DNA from: Bacillota bacterium
GTDB lineage: Bacteria; Bacillota; Clostridia; Christensenellales; Aristaeellaceae
NCBI GenBank assembly: GCA_023460055.1
Contig: JAEWRJ010000161.1
Coordinates: forward strand, 1-20,000
DNA: 20,000 nt
Reading direction: 5' to 3'
Below are positions 13,937 to 20,000 of the stretch, piece after piece. The translations under genes were made by a program, and so were the position numbers. Position 1 is the first letter of the stretch. Each line of letters opens with the position of its first letter. The notes beneath the pieces were generated by a model, which was not told where the DNA came from, searched no databases, and was given only the letters and a program-made list of their open reading frames with translations.

Positions 13937-13963
13937 TGTAACATTCCCCCTTTCTTCGGTGTC
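13937..13963 (+). promoter_or_regulatory. Candidate ECF-sigma promoter before the exported-protein genes
   Basis: TGTAAC (13937-13942) followed after 17 bases by TGTC (13960-13963) resembles the TGTAAC / CGTC pattern of Bacillota ECF promoters such as those of SigX, with one mismatch in the -10. No sigma-A promoter is visible here. It would drive the exported-protein genes that follow. Confidence 0.45.
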
Positions 13964-13990
13964 TTAAGAGATAGATAGAGAAGAAAGGGG
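13947..13990 (+). promoter_or_regulatory. Hairpin that covers the ribosome binding site of the next gene
   Basis: CCCCTTTCTTC (13947-13957) pairs perfectly with GAAGAAAGGGG (13980-13990), an 11-bp stem with a 22-base loop. The right arm contains the AAAGGGG ribosome binding site of the gene at 13998. It is followed by TTTATTT, so it might instead end transcripts of the sigma operon. Confidence 0.5.
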
Positions 13991-13997
13991 TTTATTT

Positions 13998-14408
13998 ATG
14001 AAAATAACAAGAATTATGGCAACACTTCTGTTGAGTTTCGCATTTCTATCGAGCTATGCGCAAGCTGAAACCGTGACTCCAATGTACATCGGGATTGATG
14101 ACATCCGGGTCAACCTTACCATCAGCAGTTCTGGGACAGCAAGTTGTAGCGCACAGGTTAATTCTTCATCAAGTTCTTATAACCCTTCACTTACCGCGAC
14201 ACTGAAAAAATCACCAGATGGAATTGCTTGGACTTACGTGGCTTCCTGGTCTGCTTCCGGAACATATCTTACTGGTGCAGGACTTAGTAATGAACTCCCG
14301 GTATCTGCTGGGTATCAATATAAACTCTTTGTTACAGCAAGAATTCACAATGCAGCCGGAGTGCTCATTGAAACAGCATATAAAAACTCAAGTGCGGTTT
14401 CACATTAG
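13998..14408 (+). CDS. Small exported Ser-rich beta-strand protein
   Basis: I recognise only the general type. The 136-residue protein has a clear signal peptide (residues 1-23, LLLSFAFLSSYAQA before ETV). The mature part alternates Ser/Thr-rich beta-like strands: RVNLTISSSGTASCSAQVNSS, then SLTATLKKSPDGIAWTYVASW and YQYKLFVTARIH. This pattern recurs in small secreted proteins of Clostridia with Ig-like or adhesin-like folds. One Cys remains in the mature part. The start is supported by AAAGGGG 8 bases upstream. It is the first gene after the sigma/anti-sigma pair, behind a candidate ECF promoter and a hairpin over its ribosome binding site. A surface or cell-wall role is likely; no enzymatic motif is seen. 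Confidence 0.7.
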   Translation: MKITRIMATLLLSFAFLSSYAQAETVTPMYIGIDDIRVNLTISSSGTASCSAQVNSSSSSYNPSLTATLKKSPDGIAWTYVASWSASGTYLTGAGLSNELPVSAGYQYKLFVTARIHNAAGVLIETAYKNSSAVSH

Positions 14409-14632
14409 CAATTATTGCCTGCATTGGAGAGATTCCGAAATCCGGCAATCAATAAAAAGAGAGGTGATGCTATTTTGGTATAATTGGCTATTTGCTAATA
14501 CTATCCAACTTGGGGGGTGATTCTATTGAACTGATCTTGATCTCTCGAAGCGCATTCTTCCCTTAAGAATCAGACATCGACTTAAATAGCTCAACGACAA
14601 AGCCAATGCAAAAAAGCAAAATGAGATTCATC
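14409..14632 (+). other. Intergenic stretch with a possible extended -10 promoter, no clear gene
   Basis: A TGG-TATAAT extended -10 (14476-14484) could start a transcript for the SH3b-like gene. Two ribosome-binding-site-like blocks, GGTGATGCTATT and GGTGATTCTATT, lie about 53 bases apart, each followed by an early stop; they may be relics of lost small genes. ATTCTT (14554-14559) and AAGAAT (14565-14570) form a small dyad. Confidence 0.35.
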
Positions 14633-14935
14633 ATGAAAATCAAGAAAACGTTAGCAATGCTTCTACTTGTTGTCATGCTTGTGTCCTTCGCCGCATCAGC
14701 AAGTGCCCTGAGCGTCACAGGAGGAATGCTCAGAATGCGTAGTGATCCAAGCACGGATTATACCGCCATTCTTTATATGCCAAGTGGGACAACCGTTTAT
14801 CTGAGGACACATCCCGAACTCGGGTCATACAGCAACGGTTTTACCTATGTTTATGGTAGTGGCTATTTATCAGGACAGTCTCCCAACAACGATACATGGA
14901 AGACGGGTTGGGCAATGTCTAGCTATCTCAAGTAA
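14633..14935 (+). CDS. Small exported SH3b-like domain protein
   Basis: The 100-residue protein has a signal peptide (about 1-25, LLLVVMLVSFAASASA) followed by one bacterial SH3-like domain. Its hallmarks are GGMLRMRSDPSTDYTAILYM, matching the usual LNVRSGPSTSY block, then PSGTTVYL and the closing TGWAMSSYLK, matching GWVSSSYL. Such domains bind cell-wall peptides or glycans and are usually attached to hydrolases; here the domain stands alone. The start is uncertain: ATGs at 14606, 14621 and 14633 are in frame, and none has a good ribosome binding site. The last is chosen because it gives a normal signal peptide. It lies between two other exported-protein genes on the same strand. A wall-binding role is inferred. 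Confidence 0.7.
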   Translation: MKIKKTLAMLLLVVMLVSFAASASALSVTGGMLRMRSDPSTDYTAILYMPSGTTVYLRTHPELGSYSNGFTYVYGSGYLSGQSPNNDTWKTGWAMSSYLK

Positions 14936-14978
14936 CCTATAACAAGATTTGAATCTATCTGCTGATTTAGAAGATATC

Positions 14979-15011
14979 GCTGCCTGGAGTGGTTAGCCCG
15001 CTCCAGGCAGC
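14979..15011 (+). promoter_or_regulatory. Intercistronic hairpin before the propeller-like gene
   Basis: GCTGCCTGGAG (14979-14989) pairs perfectly with CTCCAGGCAGC (15001-15011), and up to three inner pairs extend the stem. No T-run follows; the ribosome binding site of the next gene lies 3-4 bases later. It could end or stabilise the SH3b transcript or tune translation of the next gene. Confidence 0.5.
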
Positions 15012-15026
15012 AGAAAGGTGCTGAAG

Positions 15027-16034
15027 ATGAGAAAACTCTCCATTTTGCTGGTATATATTGTGTTTGCTACGCTCATATCGTTTGCTTTGGCAGAAGGCAA
15101 TATCTCCGCTCACATTGACTTTGAATCGCCTATAGGCCTAAGTGGTGAAAACCCCAGATTTCTTTTAGTCAATGAAACCTTATATAGTTTCAGCAAGAAA
15201 GAAGGACAAATTCTTTCGTGGACGATAGGGGATTCTGCAATAACTCAATATTCCTCCTTACCGGCGGTGCCGATTGAAAGCTCCGTCATGCAGTACAAGG
15301 AGATGAGCGTGACAAAGCAAATAGAAATGGAAGCGATAGTTACTCACGTCTTCGCGGGAAATGATAAATTATGGGGCTTGAACCAGTACAGTGGAAAATT
15401 CGGTCCAATATCCGAAGAAGGTATAGAGTATAGCAAGTATTCCTTAGACTTGAGTGGGTTATATCCAAATTCGAACCATGACTCAGACGTAGTTTATTCC
15501 GGGTATGTGTCGGGAAATTCTCTTTTCCTCTTCAGCTTATTGATGAAGGATTCACTCGTAGCGGAATTTGATATTTCGACCGGCGTTCGAAAAAATACTT
15601 CACTTGAGTTCATCGGATATGCATCCGAGTTTCGCGAAGGTAAAGCTTTCTATCGGGTTAACATCCAATCTGCTGATAGAGCGGGTGGATACACAGAAAA
15701 ACTGTATGAACTGGACTTAGCAACAGGAAACCTTATTCCTATGGCTCTTCCTGTTTTTGAAAACGCAAACGAAGAAATCCAGCTGGGCGGCGCATATTAC
15801 TTACCCGAAACATCTGTTCTGTATCTCGCAGCTTCAACATCCATAGGCATTGATTTGGATATGCGTCTCTTTGCCGGGGCCGCTGGCAACAGTTACAGCG
15901 AAGTATTACAGCTGCCGAGATCACGAGCTGGATTTTACAGCTTATGCCGGCCGGTCGACCCGGGAAAGGTGATTGCTGTTGATGCCTATGGCGCAACCGT
16001 CTTTGATATTGACGAAACGTTTGGCAGAAATTAA
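15027..16034 (+). CDS. Exported beta-propeller-like protein, paralogue of the N-half of the next protein
   Basis: The 335-residue protein has a signal peptide (about 1-22, FATLISFALA before EGN) and no membrane anchor or lipoprotein Cys. The rest consists of beta-strand repeats with aromatic and Gly-Asn-Leu turns (LYSFSKKEGQILSWTIGD, KLWGLNQYSGKFG, KLYELDLATGNL, VFDID), typical of propeller-like folds. The block VTHVFAGNDKLWG (about 105-117) reappears as VTHIFSGKSHLWA in the next protein, and the ending KVIAVDAYGATVFDI matches ALVDEKGITIKNI there, so this gene equals that protein without its solute-binding half. The ATG at 15027 has AAAGGTG upstream. Only 13 bases separate the two genes, so they form an operon. 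Function unknown; ligand or glycan recognition outside the cell is likely. Confidence 0.75.
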   Translation: MRKLSILLVYIVFATLISFALAEGNISAHIDFESPIGLSGENPRFLLVNETLYSFSKKEGQILSWTIGDSAITQYSSLPAVPIESSVMQYKEMSVTKQIEMEAIVTHVFAGNDKLWGLNQYSGKFGPISEEGIEYSKYSLDLSGLYPNSNHDSDVVYSGYVSGNSLFLFSLLMKDSLVAEFDISTGVRKNTSLEFIGYASEFREGKAFYRVNIQSADRAGGYTEKLYELDLATGNLIPMALPVFENANEEIQLGGAYYLPETSVLYLAASTSIGIDLDMRLFAGAAGNSYSEVLQLPRSRAGFYSLCRPVDPGKVIAVDAYGATVFDIDETFGRN

Positions 16035-16047
16035 AGGGGGAGCTATG

Positions 16048-18300
16048 ATGATGAAACGGGTTATGTGTGGATTGTTAGTCATGTTGCTCAGCGTGTGTTT
16101 TGCAGAAACTGCAATGGCTCAAAATGAAGGATTCACGATAGCGCAATATCACAAATTGTTAGGAGATGTTTCTTTTCAACCGAAGCTATCTCGCATTCGT
16201 TTAGTTGGACAAAACACTTTCTACAGCCTGGAGGACGATGGAGGCATCTACTCGTGGCAGATAGGTCAATCGGATGTATCACTCTTGTGTCATGTCACGG
16301 TTTTTGACAGCACTGCTCCCTATGCTCTTTTATCGCCTGCTCAGCAGCTACAAGCACATGAAGCTGTGACCCATATATTTTCCGGAAAGAGTCATTTATG
16401 GGCATACAATATACTCTTCGGGAGATTTGGCAAAGTAACCGCTCAAGGCGTTGCGTGGAAAGACACTTTCAACGTTAAGGATGAGAGTTGGGACCCTCGC
16501 AGATACGGAGATATTGTCGGAGGTTTTGCCGATGACAACTTCTTGCACATAGCATACAATGACACATACCATCGCATTGATCTGGAAACCGGTATAAGTG
16601 ATAGTTACATTCTCCCTATAGGCACATACGGATTTCAGCCTTACAAAGATAACAATGCACTTACATGGAACCTTACGAGCTCTATGTTTGAGATTTACGA
16701 AATCAATTTAAATAACGGGGAATATAACCGCCTTCCGATTGCTCTGCCGAAGGACGAGTATATAATTGGACTAGAATATTTGACTGCAAGCAACAGCCTC
16801 TATTTGATGACTCTAAGCGAAGATGGAAAAAGCCGACTGTACTTATCAAGCGGAGGGAATGAACTTGCTAATATGGGCATTGTCCGGGAACTTGGTCGCA
16901 TCATATTCCTTGAAGATGAAACCTATGCCTTGGTTGATGAAAAGGGCATTACGATAAAGAACATAAAAAGCATCTCACAACCAGGTAAAACCATTCTAAG
17001 GATTAAGGGTTTTTTTTCCTATGAGGGAGCGGCAATCAGATTCATGCAGGATAACCCGGATGTCGTCGTAGAGTTACAAAATTCCGATGTAATTGATGAG
17101 CAAGATTTTGTTTCTATTATTACCGGCAGCTCCGATATTGACATATATTCCATGTTCACCAGTCAGCTATTCAGAGCGGTCAAGGAAAAAGGCTACGCGG
17201 CGAGTTTAAATTGCAGTGATGTCTTAAAAAACTCGGCTGAGAGTATGTATCGTGTTTATAACGAAACCATTACGAATGTAGAAGGGGATATCATCGCATG
17301 GCCAGATCCATTTATTGTTTTCAAGACCTTGGCCATAGATGTCGATCTCTGGAAGGCTTGCTTTGGAGAAAAACCTTACCCGGCGACTTTTCCGGATATG
17401 CTTAATGCCATGACAAAGTGGGAAAGGGACTTCAGCAGCCAAAACGAGAACACGATTGTCTATTTTCCCGGATCAATACAAAATCTGCTGTTTAATATGG
17501 TGTTCAAGTATATTGGTAATTATGAAACGAAAGACACTTGGATTGATTTCAACACCACATACTTTCGAGAGAGCCTCTCTGCCTTTGAGAACTTGATTGC
17601 TGTGCTCGATATAGAGAGAATGGAGCAAATCGTAGAGAAATCTGATGAAAACAACCGGTTTAAGTCACTTTTTTGGGCTGAAGGGCTTTACGGTGAAAAC
17701 ACATCATTCTTCAACCCCGAAGACGATATGCAAAGGACCGCATGGCCGGTGTTTGAGCAGGGAAGTGATCCTATCATGGAGGTAACTTTCGTGGCGCTTT
17801 GGATTAACCAGAACTCTTCGAATAAGGAAATTGCAATCAGGTTTCTGGAATCGCTCACCAATAAGGAGAATGTAAGCCCCAACATAAAGTACATTCTCTA
17901 TGAGGGATTAACAGAAGAGGTGGAAAACCCGGATTACAAAAAAAATGTACAGGAACTGACAGAAAGAAAACATGAGCTGAGGAGCGCCCTGCAAGAGGTA
18001 GATGAAGCAAATGCCAGATTCTTTGAGGATGCTATTAAGGCTCTGGATGCTGATTTAGCCAGATTGGAAGACAGTCAATATATTGTTACAAAAGCCGGAA
18101 TTGAAAGATACGCAAAATGGGTCAAACAATTAAAGTCTACGAGTGATTCCTACTACTTAACTCAAAATGATACAAATGATGAGTTTTCGAAGAAACTCAT
18201 TGAGCTGTGTGCCCTGATTGTATCCGGAGCAATGAGCGGAGACGAATTTATAGAGCAATTGAATGGAATTTCTAGATTAATATATCTTGAAAGACGCTAA
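16048..18300 (+). CDS. Exported fusion of a propeller-like region and a solute-binding-protein domain
   Basis: The 750-residue protein has a signal peptide (about 1-24, ending AMA). Residues 30-310 form a beta-rich, propeller-like region homologous to the preceding protein (IYSWQIGQSD, VTHIFSGKSHLW, LETGISDSY). From about 315 it resembles family-1 extracellular solute-binding proteins: ILRIKGFFSYEGAAIRFMQD, then VELQNSDVID, SDIDIYSMFTSQLF, AWPDPF, DLWKACFGEKPYPATFPDML and VTFVALWINQNSSNKEIAIRFLE. A helical tail ends the protein. Solute-binding domains normally serve ABC importers, but no permease or ATPase gene accompanies it. Three ATGs lie in a row; 16048 is chosen for its 5-base distance from the ribosome binding site (16036-16042). 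There is no usable lipobox (LSVC lacks Gly or Ala before Cys). A sensor or scavenger role linked to the nearby anti-sigma factor is inferred. Confidence 0.75.
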   Translation: MMKRVMCGLLVMLLSVCFAETAMAQNEGFTIAQYHKLLGDVSFQPKLSRIRLVGQNTFYSLEDDGGIYSWQIGQSDVSLLCHVTVFDSTAPYALLSPAQQLQAHEAVTHIFSGKSHLWAYNILFGRFGKVTAQGVAWKDTFNVKDESWDPRRYGDIVGGFADDNFLHIAYNDTYHRIDLETGISDSYILPIGTYGFQPYKDNNALTWNLTSSMFEIYEINLNNGEYNRLPIALPKDEYIIGLEYLTASNSLYLMTLSEDGKSRLYLSSGGNELANMGIVRELGRIIFLEDETYALVDEKGITIKNIKSISQPGKTILRIKGFFSYEGAAIRFMQDNPDVVVELQNSDVIDEQDFVSIITGSSDIDIYSMFTSQLFRAVKEKGYAASLNCSDVLKNSAESMYRVYNETITNVEGDIIAWPDPFIVFKTLAIDVDLWKACFGEKPYPATFPDMLNAMTKWERDFSSQNENTIVYFPGSIQNLLFNMVFKYIGNYETKDTWIDFNTTYFRESLSAFENLIAVLDIERMEQIVEKSDENNRFKSLFWAEGLYGENTSFFNPEDDMQRTAWPVFEQGSDPIMEVTFVALWINQNSSNKEIAIRFLESLTNKENVSPNIKYILYEGLTEEVENPDYKKNVQELTERKHELRSALQEVDEANARFFEDAIKALDADLARLEDSQYIVTKAGIERYAKWVKQLKSTSDSYYLTQNDTNDEFSKKLIELCALIVSGAMSGDEFIEQLNGISRLIYLERR

Positions 18301-18389
18301 ATTTCAGGCACTGCCGGCACCATACAGCGATATATATCTGACCACACATACCATTTCGAACTGAGCTCGATGTATCCCAAACGCGCCGC

Positions 18390-19187
18390 TTATCCTAATA
18401 TCATCCTGTCCGGTATCTCCTCATGCCCGCCCCTGGCCTTTTCAAACAGCTTCAGCAGGTCTTCCACCGTCAGGCTTTTCTTCTCTTCCCCCGATACGTC
18501 CACGGCGATGGTGCCGCCTGACATCATGATCAGGCGGTTGCCGTAGCGGATGGCGTCGCGCATGTTGTGGGTGACCATCATGGTGGTCAGATTGCCCTCA
18601 TTGATGATGCGGTCGCTCAGATCCAGCACCTTCCTGGCGGTTCTGGGGTCAAGCGCCGCGGTATGCTCGTCAAGCAGCAAAAGCTTTGGCTGGCGCAGGG
18701 TGGCCATCAGAAGGGTCAGCGCCTGCCGCTGCCCGCCCGAAAGCAGGCCGACCTTGGCGGACAGCCTGTCCTCCAGGCCCAGGTCAAACATGAGCAGCGC
18801 CTTGCGGTACTCCTCCCGCTCCTTGCGGGTAACGCCCCAGGAGAGCCCGCGGGGGCTGCCGCGGCGCTTGGCCAGGGCCAGGTTCTCCTCAATGTTCATA
18901 TCGGCGCAGGTGCCCCGCATGGGGTCCTGAAACACCCTGCCCAGGTGTTTGGCGCGCTTGTACTCGGCCAGGCGCGTTACATCCGCCCCGTCGACGATGA
19001 TGCTGCCGCCGTCAGGCGGGTATACGCCTGCCACGCAGTTGAGCAGCGTGGATTTGCCGGCGCCGTTGCCGCCGATCACGGTAACAAAATCGCCTTTTTC
19101 AAGCGTCAGGTTCACACCCTCCAGCGCCACGCGCTCGTTGACCGTGCCCCTGTTGAACACTTTATACAGGTTGGTGACCGTCAGCAT
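18390..19187 (-). CDS. ABC transporter ATP-binding protein (COG1101, TrpZ-like)
   Basis: This ATPase powers an importer whose permease gene lies directly upstream. The 265-residue protein has Walker A GGNGAGKST (39-47), Q-loop VFQDPMRGTCADM, signature LLSGGQRQALTLL (148-160), Walker B LLLLDEHTAALDP and the switch His in MMVTHNMRDA. The His in DEHTAALD, where Pro is usual, is typical of the COG1101 group that pairs with COG4120 permeases; streptococcal members of that group (TrpXYZ) have been linked to tryptophan uptake. The ATG is one base after the permease stop, with GGGAGG inside the permease 3' end, so the two are translationally coupled. The substrate here is unknown. No terminator is visible between its stop and the convergent gene at 18300. 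Confidence 0.9.
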   Translation of the reverse strand: MLTVTNLYKVFNRGTVNERVALEGVNLTLEKGDFVTVIGGNGAGKSTLLNCVAGVYPPDGGSIIVDGADVTRLAEYKRAKHLGRVFQDPMRGTCADMNIEENLALAKRRGSPRGLSWGVTRKEREEYRKALLMFDLGLEDRLSAKVGLLSGGQRQALTLLMATLRQPKLLLLDEHTAALDPRTARKVLDLSDRIINEGNLTTMMVTHNMRDAIRYGNRLIMMSGGTIAVDVSGEEKKSLTVEDLLKLFEKARGGHEEIPDRMILG

Positions 19188-19188
19188 C

Positions 19189-20000
19189 TCACTGCCCTCC
19201 CGGCAGCATACGCCGCCTTCCTTGCGTCATCTTTTTCAAATTGGGCAGCGTCAGCGCCAGAATGACCGTGACGGCGGTGAACAGCTTCAGATCGTCCGCC
19301 GGCATGCCCAGCTTCAGCACGAAAGCGATGATCAAGCGGTAGATGATGGCGCCCATCACCATGCTCGACAACCGGATAAAGAAGCTGCGCTTGCCAAACA
19401 GCACCTCGCCGATGAACAGGCTGGCCAGGCCGATGACGATCGCGCCGGTGCCCATCTGCAGGTCGGCGTAGTTCTGGGACTGGCCGATCATCGCGCCCGA
19501 CAGCGCGATCAGGGCGTTTGACAGCATCATGCCCAGGATGATCGTCGTATCGGTGTTGATGCCCTGCGCGCGCACCATGTGCGCGTTGTTGCCCGTGGCG
19601 CGGATCGCGCTGCCGATCTCGGTGCCGAAAAACCAGTAGAGCAGCCCGATGATCGCCGCGCAGACAAGGACCCCCGCGATGATGACAGAGATACCCTTGC
19701 TGACCCCAAGCATTTGCGCCACAGGCGTATAGATGGTGTTCATGCGCAGCAGCGAAATGTTGGCCTTGCCCATGATGCGCAGGTTGATCGAAAACAGCGC
19801 GGTCATGGTCAGGATGCCGGACAGCAGGGAGGGGATCTTCAGCTTGGTATGCAGCAGGCCGTTGACCAGGCCCGCCGCCATGCCGCAAAGGATGGCCAGC
19901 ACCAGGCCGGTATAGGGGTTCCCGCCGCCGGCTATGACCTTCGCCGCGATGGCAGCTCCCATGGTGATGGACCCCTCCGCCGTCATATCCGCCATGCCCA
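19189..20000 (-). CDS. ABC transporter permease (COG4120, TrpY-like), 3' part
   Basis: The reading frame is open to the right edge, so the 5' end is missing; about 270 residues are visible. It is strongly hydrophobic with seven or eight likely membrane segments. The blocks ADMTAEGSITMGAAIAAKVI at the visible start, GLVNGLLHTKLKIPSLLSGILTM, IGSAIRATGNNAHMVRAQGI, ALSGAMIGQSQNYADLQMGTG and GEVLFGKRSF are those of COG4120 permeases. The ATG at 19995 is internal: homologues carry this ADLT-x-EGS block well after their start. It is directly followed by its ATPase. The substrate-binding protein gene should lie beyond the right edge. The substrate is not known; some relatives import tryptophan. Confidence 0.88.
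   Translation of the reverse strand, partial: GMADMTAEGSITMGAAIAAKVIAGGGNPYTGLVLAILCGMAAGLVNGLLHTKLKIPSLLSGILTMTALFSINLRIMGKANISLLRMNTIYTPVAQMLGVSKGISVIIAGVLVCAAIIGLLYWFFGTEIGSAIRATGNNAHMVRAQGINTDTTIILGMMLSNALIALSGAMIGQSQNYADLQMGTGAIVIGLASLFIGEVLFGKRSFFIRLSSMVMGAIIYRLIIAFVLKLGMPADDLKLFTAVTVILALTLPNLKKMTQGRRRMLPGGQ

Noticed and set aside
14467..14520. A 17-codon ORF (MLFWYNWLFANTIQLGG) in the island's intergenic stretch
   Set aside because: The AGAGAGG block leaves only 2 bases before the ATG, the composition shows no signal or coding bias, and the TATAAT inside it suggests promoter DNA instead.
16048..16110. Lipoprotein signal (LSVC) in the solute-binding fusion
   Set aside because: The residue before Cys is Val rather than Gly or Ala, and a normal signal peptidase I site (AMA) follows.
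18301..18389. Terminator between the island's last gene and the ABC ATPase
   Set aside because: Only a GCCGGC dyad is present; there is no stem long enough and no T-run on either strand.
18660..18680. His instead of Pro in the Walker B region (DEHTAALD) of the ABC ATPase as an inactivating change
   Set aside because: It is a family trait of the COG1101 ATPases; the catalytic Asp-Glu pair is intact.

Overview
The window looks like chromosomal DNA of a Gram-positive bacterium, most likely a GC-rich member of Clostridia (Bacillota). The pointers are a DUF1836 protein, an ECF sigma factor with a DUF4367-type membrane partner, a ROK-regulated multiple-monosaccharide ABC operon, and strong AGGAGG-type ribosome binding sites. 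No rRNA, tRNA, CRISPR array, transposase or phage gene was found. A species cannot be named from the sequence.

Left part (1-5,940): the 3' end of a PHP-family phosphatase; an XRE-type regulator with an unusual C-terminal tail of five 28-residue repeats, divergent from a small membrane protein; an SGNH/GDSL hydrolase; a DUF1836 protein; msrA divergent from lspA; and an RluA/RluD-type pseudouridine synthase whose start overlaps the lspA stop. Convergent gene pairs here are separated by long hairpins, most without a U-tract.

Middle part (5,966-12,469): a minus-strand cluster that reads, in transcription order, ROK regulator, sugar ABC ATPase (mmsA), permease (mmsB) and sugar-binding protein (chvE). 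A sigma-A-like promoter with an overlapping palindrome lies upstream of the ROK gene. Then come a fold-back repeat, an intrinsic terminator and a secreted polysaccharide deacetylase with its own strong promoter.

Right part (12,524-18,300): a plus-strand run that is visibly richer in A+T than its surroundings. It holds an ECF sigma factor, an overlapping single-pass membrane protein with a DUF4367-like outer domain (probable anti-sigma factor), a small exported serine-rich protein, an exported SH3b-like protein, an exported propeller-like protein, and a larger exported protein joining the same propeller-like region to a solute-binding-protein domain. No transporter ATPase or permease accompanies the last two. 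This is the best candidate for an undescribed system: an envelope-sensing sigma/anti-sigma switch with exported surface or sensor proteins. Its function is inferred, not shown.

Right edge (18,390-20,000): a minus-strand ABC transporter ATPase and the 3' part of its permease, of the TrpXYZ-like / COG1101-COG4120 type.
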